Assembly (NCBI GenBank): GCA_950106755.1
Contig: OX467091.1
Coordinates: forward strand, 11,301,538 to 11,365,537
Direction: 5' to 3'
Length of the DNA stretch: 64,000 nt
Source of the DNA: Climacium dendroides
Lineage: Eukaryota > Streptophyta > Bryopsida > Hypnales > Climaciaceae
Shown here: positions 25,976-38,940 of the stretch, piece by piece
How the letters are laid out: each line of letters opens with the position of its first letter
How positions within the stretch are numbered: position 1 is the stretch's first letter
Program-made: the position numbers and the translations under genes
The notes under the pieces: model-generated
The model's database searches: none
Told to the model about the DNA's origin: nothing
The model's input: only the letters and a program-made list of their open reading frames with translations

Positions 25976-28900
25976 CTATGAGCAACAAACTCTTGAATTA
26001 GAGCTTCCAACTATGGATCTCTAAACCATAAACCCACAATTACAACTTCTAAAAACTCTGAGACTATCTCAATTTGATCGAGCCCAAGAGACCAATTCTA
26101 CAATGAATAGGTAAGTTTCTCCCTAGGTAGAACCTTGAGCAAACCCTAAAATCTCTAGCGATTCTACAATTATCAACCACAACACACTCTTAAAGAAGCT
26201 CAAAGTGCTCCTCTGGCTTTGACTCCAACATAACACCATACTGAAACTCTTACACCCAATGCCACATTCAAACCTTAGTGGATGGATAGTTACAAATGGA
26301 TTTTGGTTAATTGATGGTCACCAATTTTTCTTCCAATTGATGGTAGAGGTGGAGGGAGTCTTTTTCTTAAAAACAATCAATGACTTTTGTTTTATAGGGC
26401 CAACGAAAGGGGTAGGCAATGTTGGAGGCATTATCAATAATTTGAAAATGAATCTAATTCAAATCTACAATAGGGGGGATTTTTTTAACAAGATCGATGG
26501 TTGTTGTTGTGTATTGGAGGCAAGAGGAGGCAAACACTTGATAGTATGTAATCATAGTGGATAGTCAACTACTAATAGTGTGGTCCATGTATGATGTCAT
26601 CCAAATCAACACCAGATAGTAAATGCAATAAGACAAGCACTTCTTAGAATTTCTGAGATCAAAAAGTATTAGTACAGTATGTTGGCATCTAATTGTCACT
26701 CAAGCATGTTACTTGCTAAGTTACACTTTGATTCAATTCATTTGCCCCTATCAAAAGGATGTATGCAAGAAATGTTGTAAACTAGTACTTGGATGTAGAT
26801 ACAGGCCTAGCACAATAGATTTTGCCACTAAATTAAAAGTCAAATGAATACATGATCCAAAGCTTGTCATACCTTTGTACTTTCAATCTTTTTAAACCCT
26901 TAAACAACAAGCTAGTTACCATGAAAATTATCTGTTTGGGTACCATGTGAATTGTTGGCTTAAAAAAATAGAAAAGCATTCATTGGAAGACATACTACTA
27001 TAGGAGACCTTCTTTTTTCATACAAAATTTGGAAGATGAATAGTTGCACTTCTGTCCTACATGGAGAGATCTTTTTGTCATTCATTGGCCAAAAAATGTT
27101 GTCCTCCACATCATTTATAGGTTAAAGAAAACATGACGTCCAAAACTTTTTGTACATCTATCACACTATCATCTATTGTAGCACACTTGTCATAACTTCA
27201 AACTCTGGCATAACCATCTTTAACACATAGTAAACTTGCATGCTCTTTAAGATGGAGAGATTCAAACTATATTGGAGCCATCCGTAACCAACTGAATAAG
27301 GAACTGAGAACATGATTTGTAGTACTATGAGTGGAAGCAAAAATATGTGGAAGTGCAGAGACAAAAATGAGGGAGATTGACAAAAATTTGATCATTTTCA
27401 AGATTGACAAAATCCTATGAATTTTACAAGGCAAAAAGTGCAGTCAACCCATGTCCAAAGTGTAGAGTCTAACAAAACTGCTCAAAAAGAAACAACTTCT
27501 TATTGACTTAAATATAAAAAAAGAGTGCTATGTGTCATAGCACTCTAGTAGTGTCAATAATACGAGAACCAAGAAGACTATACAAGAAAGGGGGGCACCG
27601 TTCGTTTGTATCACCATGATTGTGAAGACCAATAATTGTTCAATGCATCACGCGGTCAACAATCGCCAACGGCTCCACAGCCCGCGCTTTAGGCGCAATC
27701 TTAGCACTTAGATTGGTGCCCATCATGAATGCTAGCATGTTCATTCGAAATGGCCACTAGTAGTACAATGTTTTCAAAGTTCACTGCGATGCTTCTAACC
27801 TATTGTGTGATCAAAGAAGCTGCTACATTGGAGAAGGAAGGCCATGGTTAGGGAGGTTGTGTATAGTTTGATCATGAGAAGTAGGTTGTAGAAATCATGT
27901 ATTGCAGTGAAGAGTGTGATGCAGAAGTAAATGCAAAATGTAGAGGCGTCCCAAATTGCTAAAAAAGCACGGTGTACTATGATAGAGGACCGAAGGGCAA
28001 AAGGGACGTTAAAAGCATGAAGGCTACGGTGGACGTTGTTGCCAACACCAATGTCATGATGTGGGCCATTTAGTAGTTGAAATGATGTCTTTATTTATTA
28101 GCAAAATGTGTTTAGTATTTCTAATTGTTTAATAATAGAAGATTGGTATTAAAAGTTTGGTGTTAAAAGCTTAATGTTAGTAGCTTGGTATTGAGCTTGT
28201 GTTGGTTAGCTTAGTAGAAGCCGATTGATAACTAGTTTGTTAGTAGTTGATACTTGAATTAGTGGGGTTTGAATTAGGGTTAGTCAATAGTTAGCCATCT
28301 TGGAGTTTGAGATTTCTACTTGAAGTAAAGGCTGGTCTTTTATCTCTATTTATTGTTTTTGGTATGTTGAGAGGTGTGGAAGGCACTTGAAGTGCTAGTT
28401 GTGTATTTACTGTTGTTTAATGTTGAAAGGAACATTGATTTATAGGAGTTTTGTGTTGCATTTTGGTTAAGTAATGAATGGATATAAACTTTTGAATTTG
28501 AGCTATTAAGTACTTGATCTAATATGATGTTAAGCTTCAAAGTTAGATCTATTATGAAGAAACAGTTATGAGGCTTTGAAGTGAAGATGTTTGAATTCAG
28601 AGGTTGCCAAGAGGCCGTTTTTAAGAAGCTTATTCTTATTGAGATATTGTGCAACGAAAATGAAACTCTGATGGTATCTTTTTTTATCTTATTTCATGGC
28701 TTTTATCAAAATTTTAGCCTCAATGAATTTAGGATGTAGAAGTTGTGCATTAAAATACAATCGAGTTGAAGAGGTAGTGAAGGATTAAGAAATTAGTAGT
28801 ACAAAGATGTCCACCAAAGTTGAAGAATATCTTAGAATGTGATGAAATTTGGTGAGTAAATATTTGGTTGATTGATCTATATTGTGGAAAAGTTTCAAGT

Positions 28901-29514
28901 TGTTTGAAACTATTGTTCAAAAGTTATATTAAACTAAAATTAGATATGACAATTTTTAGGATATAGTAAAAATTGTAGAATAGAGATTTGGGAAAAGGAA
29001 AGTTTTAAGATAGGTTTATTATTATTTAGGGTGTTTAAAGATATTAAATACTACTTACAAAGCATTTCTACAACAAAGACCTTGTGCTATTCCAAATTTA
29101 ATAGCAAAACTTTGTGACAACAAAAACCCTAACATGTTAGGAACATGGACATCGTTGTTCCTTGATGCCTTCTATCACTTTGTTAGCAGATGCTTTGCAT
29201 TTTTTCTAGCTTGTTCTGCTTCTCAAAGGGCATGAGTTTCTTTTTGCTGCTGAACCTTTGTTGTACATGTCTTTTCGCACTATTGTTTTTTTCCTCTTAT
29301 TTTGCGGCTTTCGTTTTTAGGAGCTCCTCTTTCTACATCCAAATGCGTTCTTGTTCTACAACATCTAGTTTGGCTTGCCTTCTTTGTACTATGATAGTGA
29401 TATACTGATCCAATGTCAACACAAGGGATTTGGAGAAATCTAAACTTGGATCTCATTATCTATTGCTTATTTGTGGTGTTAGTGATGGAAATGTGAGGAA
29501 CATTACAAAGTTTA
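25976..29514. other. Intergenic DNA, no gene supported
   Basis: Mostly AT-rich. A perfect 10-bp-arm hairpin, GAGTGCTATG-TGT-CATAGCACTC, sits at 27523-27545. Around 28140-28230 there is a loose repeat of GCTTGGTATT/AGTTTGGTGTT words. A slightly GC-richer patch at 27590-28080 may be an old coding remnant, but no domain could be read. Open frames at 26259, 28346 and 29190 have no supporting features. Confidence 0.45.
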
Positions 29515-29767
29515 GACCTTACGGTTTGTCAACAGTTATCATGTGGTTATCATTGTTTCATGGGTTTGCACATTAATTACAATTTATTGCATCATTACAA
29601 TGGATTATTTCACATCATTATCACATTGTTACAATGCATTACTTGCAACTACATTGTAATGATGCGAAGTAATGCATCGTAATGATGTGATAAATTGTAA
29701 TTAACATGCGAATTCATGAAACAATGATAACCACATGATAACTGTTGACAAACCGTAGGATTTAAAT
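29515..29767. mobile_element. Fold-back MITE at the 3' end of the pogo-like relic
   Basis: The left arm, beginning CCTTACGGTTTGTCAACAG at 29517, and the right arm, ending CTGTTGACAAACCGTAGG at 29766, are near-perfect inverses over about 70 bases. The centre contains further inverted copies of ACATTGTAATGATG-type words. TA dinucleotides next to both ends could be a target duplication. It is non-coding, and the minus frame that runs over the right arm is partly MITE sequence. Confidence 0.7.
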
Positions 29768-31210
29768 TTTGTAATGAAGCGCATGATAGAATCCACGGTC
29801 TGAAGCTCCCTCTCTAATCCGACGATTTTTAATGGCACATTCGGGTTGTTGGAGTTTACATCCACAAAGAAGTGGTCAACGTTTGCATCTAGCTCCTCTA
29901 CCAACTCAACAATAATGTCTTTGGATGCAAGTAATACTTCATCCCATTCCTCTTCCATTTCAACCCTTCGTTCTTCTATTTCAACCTCTCGTTTTTCCAT
30001 TTTACCCCTTGCTTTTTCAACATTCACTAGTGGGTTATTGTGAGGAAGTTCTAGTTGTTGTTACTATAAAGATGACAATGCACTGTGGCTACCATTATGT
30101 AGACGATAAGTTTCATATAGCTGGCATTGTCCTCACACGGCGTCTCAATTCAGAGGCTATATTCTCATGGCTCTAAAACCATTTTTAATATTTTTTTGTG
30201 ATAAAGCCTTTGTCAATACCAAAGAAGCCTAATGAGCTTATATGTCCTTAGATGGTACATCATCCACATTTCTATTGCTCCAATAATCACAATAGCTTTT
30301 AAAATGTTGTTTGAAGGACCTAAATACAACATAGTCTAGTGGTTGCAACACATGGGAAGTATGCGTAGGTAGAGTGACGACATCAAGCCCCATTGCCTTC
30401 GCTTTACAAACGAACTTTAATGTCACGTACCTATTGTGTCCATCTAGAATAAGCAAGTACCATCTTATAGGTGAGATGCCTCCTAAATGCTTCACATTTA
30501 TAATGAAATGGTTAAGCCATGTAGAGAATAAATATGTTGTCATCCACGCTCTTGCATAGCCATAGCAACGTTTGGCTCACACCTTTCTATATAGTTTTTA
30601 CCAACTTGTTTGCCATGAAATATGTAAAATGAGGAAATGGTTATCATGTCTATATTGACACAAACAAGCACAGATAGCCATTCCTTCTTGTCATGCATTA
30701 TAGAGAAAACAGAGTTTATCCCTTTGTGAGCAATAATCCAAGTACCTCTATTTTGCTTTGCTTGCACCCCTATTTTGTCACAATTCCAAATTTTATAGGA
30801 AGGGTATGCTTTTGTTGTGTAAAGGAAGGCTAGGTTATCATATAAGGATTTAGTATCGTTTTTGCCACTACTTCATCCAGCTCTTGCCAAGGATTCCATT
30901 GCAGAATGGAGTTCATGTACCACTTGTCATCTTGAAAACCTTCAACTTCAATACCATTGGAGTCAAGCCATATCCTAACTTGCACATTGCCAACACATAG
31001 TTTACTAGTTTTTGCTCTTCTTTTGGATTGAGAATGGCAGGTGGTTCACGTTTACAGGAAGTGCGTACTCCATAACACCATTCACAAAGCAAAGAATAAG
31101 GTATGGAAATTTTTGCAATGCTTCCCTCATACTGCAAACGTCATCCACTTTAGAGATTGCCGCCTTCAACTACTTGTCACTCTATATTCTAGTTCTCCTC
31201 GTCATGTGTT
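29768..31210 (-). pseudogene. Pogo-like (Tc1/mariner, DDE_1) transposase relic
   Basis: Minus-strand pieces in order: an HTH-like segment (SIPYSLLCEWCYG..., then PPAILNPKEEQKLVNYVLAMC.LGYGLTP, 31137-30913), KIWNCDK with the first catalytic Asp, KKEWLSVLVCVN, SFYIFHGKQVGKNYIERCEP and AMAMQ (30767-30540). After a one-base frame change come MTTYLFSTWLNHF, WYLLILDGHNRYVTL (second Asp) and LPTHTSHVLQPLDYVVF (third Asp, 30543-30238). Then KALSQKNIKNGF is interrupted by stops down to about 30130, followed by a Glu-rich coiled tail (30027-29768). Stops also interrupt the N-terminal part. The family cuts and pastes DNA at TA sites; this copy cannot encode an enzyme. Confidence 0.85.
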
Positions 31211-32529
31211 GGTGGTCTCTGTGCTCCTGGACTTGGTCCTCTAGGAGGCTACTGTCGATTTGGTCGTTCATCATTGGATTCGTTGCTAAAAGTTGGACAT
31301 TGGCAGCGAGCACATCGCATGCAGGCCTTTAGAGAGTGGGAGCCCAAGCCCTTGGTATTTGTGATAGTTACTAGAAATTGTTACGCACTTCTCCAACCAC
31401 CTTGTGTACAAACAAAACTCCATATGTCAACTTCAATTTCTCTTCAACTCATATGGATAATAGCTGATTTCCTCTTTTGACAACGCATGTGAATTTTTTG
31501 CTCTTGCGTTGCTGCTTAGTAGCCTCTTCTCCGCCCTTCCTCCCCACTTCTTGTTGTGGTATCATGTAAAATCAAATTGCAATTGAGATAGAATAAGAGT
31601 GCCAACAATGGCAGTGGACTAAAATTCCTAGAAGTCAATGGTAACGTTTGGTTTTGTCAATAATTCCAAAGCAATGTTCCGTGTGTGGATTTTGAATGTA
31701 TAACAACAAAGATGGCATTTCCTACATTATATGACAAGATGCCTAAGACACAATAGAAGAGGTCATCGGTTGTAGACTTTGAAAAGAGGACATCTTTTCT
31801 ATTGTTGATGTACAAGTACAGTCGATGCAATAGTATGTCTAATGTTACCATTGGCATGTCATGAAAAAGTGAGATTCAATATCCTTGTCCAACCATAATC
31901 TTAGTATGTGTACATCTTTGATTGGTTAGAGTTCAGGGCCATTCTTCAATTTCTTTACTAATTGAATGGATACTTCAGCAGATCTATTAAAGACTATTAT
32001 GAGGAAAGTTCTTGTCAAAGTGCATGATGTCATTCTAAAGAAATTTGAAACTAAAGGTCTTAGTATGTAATTGCTTCTAGACATAGGTAGTCATTATTCA
32101 AAAGCTGACCACATGGCTGGGGATGCAATAGACCTGTTAGACTACTGAAATAAAGTGAAGGAAATTCTACTAATAATTTTAGTCAATGGCTACTCTTGAA
32201 AATGACGCTATAGTTGAAAACCATAGGCACCATCACATGGCACCATTCCTGTATAAAAGCCTTACTAGTCACAAGTTTGTTGTTCATATTACATCCAACT
32301 ACTATCAAGTATTTGGTCTAAATTTTGTCACAGTGGAATCTAGCAGCATTCTTTCTATAGATCAATGTCCAATGGGGGTTCATAGTTGAAAAATGAGGTT
32401 ATATGCTTAATAAATCTTTTGTACTTACAATGTTCACTAAGTTACGATTCACTGAATTTGAAGGGGTTGTCATGCTTACAAATCCCTCTTAGTACAGTGT
32501 GTAAGGCTTGTGATCAACTCCTAAGTATC
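31211..32529. other. Upstream part of the pogo-like element and AT-rich spacer
   Basis: On the minus strand near 31270-31330 a Cys-rich CMRCARCQC stretch may belong to the N-terminal zinc-binding part of the pogo-like protein, broken by stops. The rest (31500-32529) holds no recognisable gene. The plus frames across 31012-31480 are shadows. Confidence 0.4.
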
Positions 32530-32770
32530 CATATATGAGGAAAAAAAGTCTTTGGGGTTCTAATTCAACGACGCTAGCGTGCGAGCCTTGAGCGGCGAGC
32601 TTGTGAGCTGCGAGCGTAAGCCTTGCGAGCGTGGAGCCCCAAAAATTATAAAAACCCAACCCCCCCTCCAAAAAAAAAAGTTAAAAATTTTTGTTCTAAA
32701 AAAAGACTTGTACTTACTATTTTTAGTAAAATTTGGGACCTATGACCAAGCCACCTATGACCGTGAATTT
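32530..32770 (+). repeat. Dispersed repeat with degenerate GAGC/GCGAGC tandem core
   Basis: The core GCGAGCCTTGAGCGGCGAGC...GTGAGCTGCGAGC is built of GAGC-ending words and is preceded by GGGTTCTAATT. It is followed by poly-A/T sequence and ACCTATGACCGTGAATTTTT. An inverted copy with the same block order lies at 47590-47720. It is non-coding. Confidence 0.6.
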
Positions 32771-32994
32771 TTAAAAAAAAATTATTTCAATAATTACCAT
32801 TTGAAATGTGAAAATTTTCTTCAACATTAGTATACAGTTAGGCATGTACTTCCAACTCTATAATGCAACTATGTATGCAATCACCAATCATTTATAGGAA
32901 AAGATATAATTAGTTTAGCAAAGAACACTATAAAAAATATTTGATGGACATTACCTAGCCTCCACTATAGCTGCTCTAGAAGAACTCTTAAGAC

Positions 32995-33125
32995 TTAGCT
33001 CAATATGGGGATTGCGCCCAACGGCATAATTTGGGACCTCACGGGATTCGAACCCAGGCCATCACATTTCAGTCTCATGGACCTCTCGCTAATATACTCC
33101 AACTTAATGGAGTGATTACTCAATT
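32995..33125 (-). mobile_element. tRNA-derived SINE
   Basis: On the minus strand an A-box-like TTAGCGAGAGG (about 33085-33095) is followed about 35 bases later by a B-box GGTTCGAATCCC (33041-33052), the spacing of a tRNA-type internal RNA polymerase III promoter. The arms needed for a functional tRNA cloverleaf do not pair well. The sequence continues downstream with non-tRNA sequence (AAATTATGCCGTTGGGCGC), as in SINEs. A degenerate tRNA pseudogene is the alternative. Confidence 0.55.
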
Positions 33126-33639
33126 GAAAAAAATAAATATAAAGCATAGAAGACGTCTTCCTAGAAAATGGGTAAGCAACCATAAAAGATAAATGACATG
33201 AAAGACAAAAGGAAAACAAAAGAAAGAAATGGGAAGTAAAATGTGAAAAGGAGGGTACTAAATTATACAAAATAGAAAAATAAAATGAAATACAAGTAAC
33301 AGTGGAGGAAAAAAAATAGTATGGACTTAGGATAGGAAAAAAATAAAAAAACATACAATTGCATGACGAAACAAATGAAAGTCAATATTAAGAAGAATGG
33401 AAATACTAATGGAAAGCCAAGGTAAAAAAAGGGGAAAGACATGTGAAATACAATTCAAGAAGAGAAAAAGAAAGAAGAAGGAAAAGAAAATGTCATTCAT
33501 ATTCATATTTTCATAACTACATTACCTCTTTCAATTGTAGTTTTCAAGCTTCCATTTTTCTTTACTTCCCATCAATTCAATGGTATTTTAAATATATTAA
33601 AAAAATACCATTCAAATACATATGAAGTTTAATACGTGC
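33126..33639. other. Purine-rich low-complexity sequence
   Basis: A/G-rich stretches such as AAGAAGAGAAAAAGAAAGAAGAAGG near 33445-33490 dominate. No gene was seen. Confidence 0.5.
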
Positions 33640-36600
33640 CTACTGTGGCATAGTGATTATTCCTGCTCGAAGTAAAAGAAGTTTCAACTCATTGAAACTA
33701 TAACTCGGTGCAGGAATGAATTTGTCGTCATGGATGTCCATCTTGCAGAAATATCGATACAAGTAATATAGGTGCTTGCAATTCACATACTGTTGACGTC
33801 CTCCAATAGCTAAAGTAGACATGTTCACAAAGTCTGGGCATGTGCAGGAAGGGAACATACCCACGGTTACTCGATACACATTTTTGTTCTGATCTATCCC
33901 AGTCTCCAGAGATATGATTGCTCCTAGTCCCGGGAAAGGAAGCAAGGTCACTCCCAAAATTTGACCTCTAACATTGCCTGCACTCTCCCACTTATTGCGT
34001 TGTTCTGCAGTTGGTGCATTTGCTATTCACCGTATGGTTCGATTGTTCCTCACTGTAGGATACACATCTGCATTTGTTGGCGGGACTTCATCATATACAA
34101 CACTTTCAAAAATCTTTGACATACTGAACAAACGACGTGGTGACAATGTAGGTTGTTCTTACAACCGGAAGCCAACATGTTGCAACAATAAAGTCTCGTC
34201 TCGACTGAGGTTTGTTCCTGTCAAAATAGGCCAAATTTCTGGCACATCCGGCCAATCTATTACCCACTTACGCTTCGTACCCTTCACACATCGTTCAATA
34301 TCATCTGTACAGAACCAAAAGTCTGCAAATACCTCTCGTTTTGTTCCGTAATCTTCTTTTCTACCACGATAAGTTGGAGCTGTTGTTCCCTTTCGTCCTC
34401 TTGCAATTCGAGCAGTGCACTTCATATTTGACCCTCGTTGCTGAGCTTGACACTTAGCATTAGATTTGTGACTGATCCTTGCAATGTATCACTTTGATGT
34501 GTCACAGTCACTTTCAAATGCAATTGTGACATGGTTATACATATTTGACTCTGGTTTTTTTCCTTTGCCTTCCGAAGAGTTTATAGGAGGAATAGTGGAC
34601 CTTGTTCGGACACAAGGTTGAGAGAAATTTACTTTGTCTGGTCGATGTGAGTCTCCTGCATCGCCAATTGGAATGTCCAATTTCCTCTTTGTACTCCCAA
34701 ATATCTCTTTTCCTTCCAAATGTGGTATACGACTTCCAATTCCTTCAGACCCAGGTAGGGAATTCAATGCTTCTGCCATTTTCTTAGGGTCTCCACTTCG
34801 TCTTGCAGCTCTCAACTTCAACTCCCCCTTTGACGGACCGGATCCAGAGGCATGGCCTCTCAAATATGCACAGTAGTTTGTCATTTGCATCCATGCACGG
34901 ATGCTATCATCACATGTGGCATCAAACAAATTGTTTCCTCGGTTGCTAAACATTTGAAGCCATTTATTATGAACTGTCTCTGATAGATTGCACGAAGGCA
35001 TATCTGCCATCTCTTCCAGATTCAAATCCTAGATATGCATCCAATAACCAAAATTACTTCTCATAATTACTTTCATTCATTCCACCTACAGAAAATACTG
35101 AAGACCATTAATTATGTGCATGTATAGTTCAAATGGCATAAAAGGCATTCCTAAATAATTAATTAGAAAACACATACTATTTATGTTGAAACAAAATAAT
35201 ACATCATCAATATACAATTCACTTTTTACGTCGAATATGACTAAAACTTGCTTGTACAGTAACAAATTTACATATAGAAAAGTGAATATTCTCTTACCAT
35301 TTGCATGAACCCCCCCCCACTGTTGGTATCTGAAATGCCAAAATGCCAACCAATGCTCCAAGTGATGAAGTGCATCTTCCGTAGCAGCACCTGATGATAA
35401 CCACCATGAACGAATTGCTAGGTAACGTGTCTCTGCCTCCTCCATAGTTTTAGCATCTTTATATTGTTTGCAGAGTGTATTGTGCTGTTGTTGAAATACC
35501 TCCTTAATATGTTTCTAAGTATGTTTTTGGAGAGAAGTACTCCAATGTAGTAAGCATGTCCTCTCCCTATTCTCCATTTTCTCATTGGCACATCCACTTC
35601 CGTAGACAATTCGAACTGCATTCCAATTGGCCATAGCACTATCTGCCATGAACCCTTTAAAGTTTGGGTGATCTAGTCCATGTCTTGACATGACAACATT
35701 CAATGACCTCCAGAATTGCACTTGAATTTCCGTATCTTCTGACTGCATATCACATGTTGCAATGGTCATTACCTTTTTGTACTCGGTATCGTACACGTGG
35801 CAAGCCATTGTAGTCCAGTCCTTCACACGCTTCACGTGGTCAAACATCATCCATGCATTCTGCAGATTCCCCCCTGGCTGCATGCGCTTCACCAAGTCTA
35901 CTCCACTACCAGGTCCTTCGGTCAGCATCTTGAAAAGGTATACCTTCTCCTTTCCTTGACTAGGAAAAACGCTATCATGAATGAACTCAAACTTTGAGTC
36001 TCTCTTCATGGTCATAATGTTGTCTATGACTCCTCCTCTATTGTTTGAGCGAAATGAAGAAATCACATTCCGAATGTTTGGACTGCTCAAATACTGGAAA
36101 CGACCCATCACTTCCTCCAATTCCTCCCCTTGCAACATCTTCTTCTCTTCATTTCCGTTGTGGAATAGATAGTTTGTAAGGAAGTCTTTGCTTGCTGATA
36201 GAGCAATGGCGGAGTTCGTGGCCGTTGGTGTTTTGGCCACTTGCTCTGCAATCAATTCACTAATCTTCTCTGCAGAATCTTTGTACATGCCTTTGGCAGT
36301 AGGGTGAGCATGATGTCCAAAATGAATAGCGGCCCTAGTCATTTTTGGATTCTCACTATAGCAGTAGTACATCCTAGCATCACAGGTGCTTAGACACGTA
36401 GGAGTTTTTCTACAGAGTTTGCAAACCAGAGTACAGTCTTTAGGAGGAGTATCCCCTACTGTGAAAGCGAAGGTTGTCGCATCAGTCCACTCAGTTTCGT
36501 TGCGCTTTGAAGCCCTCTTCAGATAGTCACACTCTACATTTAGACAAACAAGATGACCAGCGCAGTATGACTTACGGAACTTCAACTTGTCGAAGTTGTG

Positions 36601-37458
36601 GATGTTTGTAGTCACCAACTTGCACCATGGGTGTCCATCATATCTCTTGTCCATTCCTTCTAAGTTCTTCACCGCTAATGAAGAAGAAGATGAACAACAT
36701 GGAGGCAACTCAAATATGACATTTCCATTGAACATGGGTGGAAGAAACTGTACGCAATGGTGCTTCATGCTGTTCAAGTCCATCGTTGACAACTCATTTC
36801 GTGAACGATGCATTCTGCCTAATCCCCTCAAAGACTCCATTATACTGACTCGGTTCTCTAGATTTGGTGGCAATGGAGGATGGGACAGTTTAGTTTGACC
36901 TCCACTATCTGATGGATTGCTTGACACTGGCTTCACTGAAGCATTTCCCTGCCATGCAACTTCAATTTTGCATGCAGTTCTCCGGACTGTTAAGTCAGGG
37001 GACTCTCCTTCGGATTCACTAGACAACTCTATGATGGTATCTAACTTCTCAATTTTAACTGGGCGAAGACCTGAGTTATCAAAAAGGATTGGCAGAGCTT
37101 GACGACTAGGACTGCATGAAACCATATGAGCAACATATGGCATATCTACAGAAGAGTTATCTAACTGCCTACTTCGAATTTCGGTTGATGCATTTACCAT
37201 AGACAATGGTAGCCTATAAGCTCTATAGTTTCCAATAGGAAGATACCAATACTGACTTCCTTCCTCTATAGACTTCAATATTGGAATTGACTGCTGTACT
37301 TCTCCTGATTCAGACATTCTCTCTTCTTCTACATAGATGGACGACTCCACAAATCTAAAACGGACGTGCAAGAGATGGCTCAGAACTCTAGCGTGTCCAC
37401 CCTCATCAACTGGAAACACTAGGGGAATGTCATGGCCATCTACATGAATGCAAGCCAT
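33640..37458 (-). pseudogene. MULE-like transposase with Cys-rich and SWIM zinc fingers, inactivated
   Basis: The first plausible Met is the ATG at 37458 (MACIHVDG). Exon 1 runs to about 35293, and exon 2 starts after an intron at about 35031. A Cys/His cluster (CAGHLVCLNVECDYLK, CKLCRKTPTCLSTCDARMYYC, then TRAAIHFGHHAHP, about 36290-36570) precedes a DDE-like core (IATCDMQSED; FKGFMADSA at about 35640). Next come WWLSSGAAT and WLAFWHFRYQQWGG, then MADMPSCNLSETVHNKWLQ, and finally a SWIM finger (CTCPDF ... CKHLYYL, about 33758-33855). The frame is broken by TAG (35515-35517), TAA (34159-34161) and TGA (34027-34029), and by a G9 homopolymer (C9 on plus, 35310-35318) where eight G would restore the splice phase. 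The family resembles MULE-type transposases seen in bryophytes. No terminal inverted repeats were found. Confidence 0.82.
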
Positions 37459-38940
37459 GATACAATCTTCACTTGAAAACAATAGTGAAGATCAACTACA
37501 AATTTGTCTTTGGTGTTTTGAGTATGAATACTCACTCTCTTATAGTGCATTTTCATGCATATTGATTTTACTATACAACTAGTGAAAACTGAATAGGATA
37601 CTAGAAAGTAGTTAAACTTCAAATTTACCGGACATTAACAACTGTCTTGCAACTTCTACAACATTCTCATAATAGGGCCCCACAGTTAAACATTTATTGA
37701 TGTTCGCGGCTATACCTGGCACACTTACACTACGTATAGAAGAAGTACTTGCGCACCAATTTCAAAAAATAGAATAATTGGCAACTAAGCCTAGTACTCT
37801 AGTAGGCTCAGATTGTCTACAATAGAATTATTTGCGCAACAATTTCAAAAAATAGAATAATTGGCAACTAAGCCTAATACTCTAGTAGGCTCAGATTGTC
37901 TACAATAGAATTCTTTTTGCACCAATTATTTGAAAGTTGATAACATGACTACCACTGAGGTATACAGTACAAAAATATAATAGAATAACCTATTTTCCAC
38001 ATACAATAAAAAGGGATTGCATTGCAATTTTATGTACATAAATGAACACATCCATTTGTACTGTCTATGCTTCAGTAATTAGAACTGCTTTCAAAGCACT
38101 TCCTAAAGAAAGAAGATGGTTTATATATTCCCTCGGATTGCCTCATGGGGATTGCATATATATTCCTTCAAATTCCCTCATGGATGGCCCAAATGTCTAC
38201 ATTCATTACAATTGTGATGAATATGAAACTAACTTCTGATTGTGAGTTCTTGGCTAAACTTTATTTTTAATCCTATTTAACTTTCATAGTTTCTGGTAAC
38301 TATAAATCATGCCCAATGTTATGGATATAGTACAATAAACAATGAAATAAGCCAATCAGCCTGCCTCTTTAATTAGGTTCCTTCATCATGGCAAGTTCCT
38401 TTATCATTCATTGGCTTCAGCATACGGTGGCACACACCATTTTATAAGCCCAAGCCATTAACCTTACACAAATCCACATAACCCACATAATTGCATCCTT
38501 GGACAAGAAATGAAAATATTTATCTAGTGTAGAATGTGAAGAGAGTATAGTGGTATCGTAAAACTTAATTTTTCTATTCACTGTAGCGGAAATGTAATTA
38601 TTCGTATAGAGTAGAAATTGAAGATAATAGTCAGAAGAGAACTAATTTAGCATAGCATTTCTGAACATTTTGTGAAATTAAGAATTAATCTTTCTATTCC
38701 ATATTCGACAATAGTCATAATGAGTACTCTTCCATTTTGTATTCAACAAAATGCACTTAAAGTTTTTGGTTTCATGAAGTTTGGACCTGCATTAGAAAAT
38801 TCATTGATTTCTAAGTATGTTTTGAGTTGTGGCAACGGCATAGGGCACTCCAGTATTCTCATGATATAAGGTAGGTGGCTCTTAAACCGACCCTTAAGAG
38901 GTCATTGCATTTTTGGGAAAGCTAAACAACTCAAAACAAT
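37459..38940. other. AT-rich intergenic DNA with an 83-bp tandem duplication
   Basis: Apart from the duplication listed separately, nothing gene-like was found. The plus frames at 38042 and 38672 have no domain. Confidence 0.5.
37751..37914. repeat. Direct tandem duplication, 83-bp unit, two copies
   Basis: GCGCACCAATTTCAAAAAAT at 37751 recurs as GCGCAACAATTTCAAAAAAT at 37834. The two units differ at only a few positions through CTCTAGTAGGCTCAGATTG, so this is a young duplication. Confidence 0.9.

Noticed and set aside
26259..26564. 101-codon plus-strand frame
   Set aside because: No recognisable motif; the composition matches the surrounding non-coding DNA.
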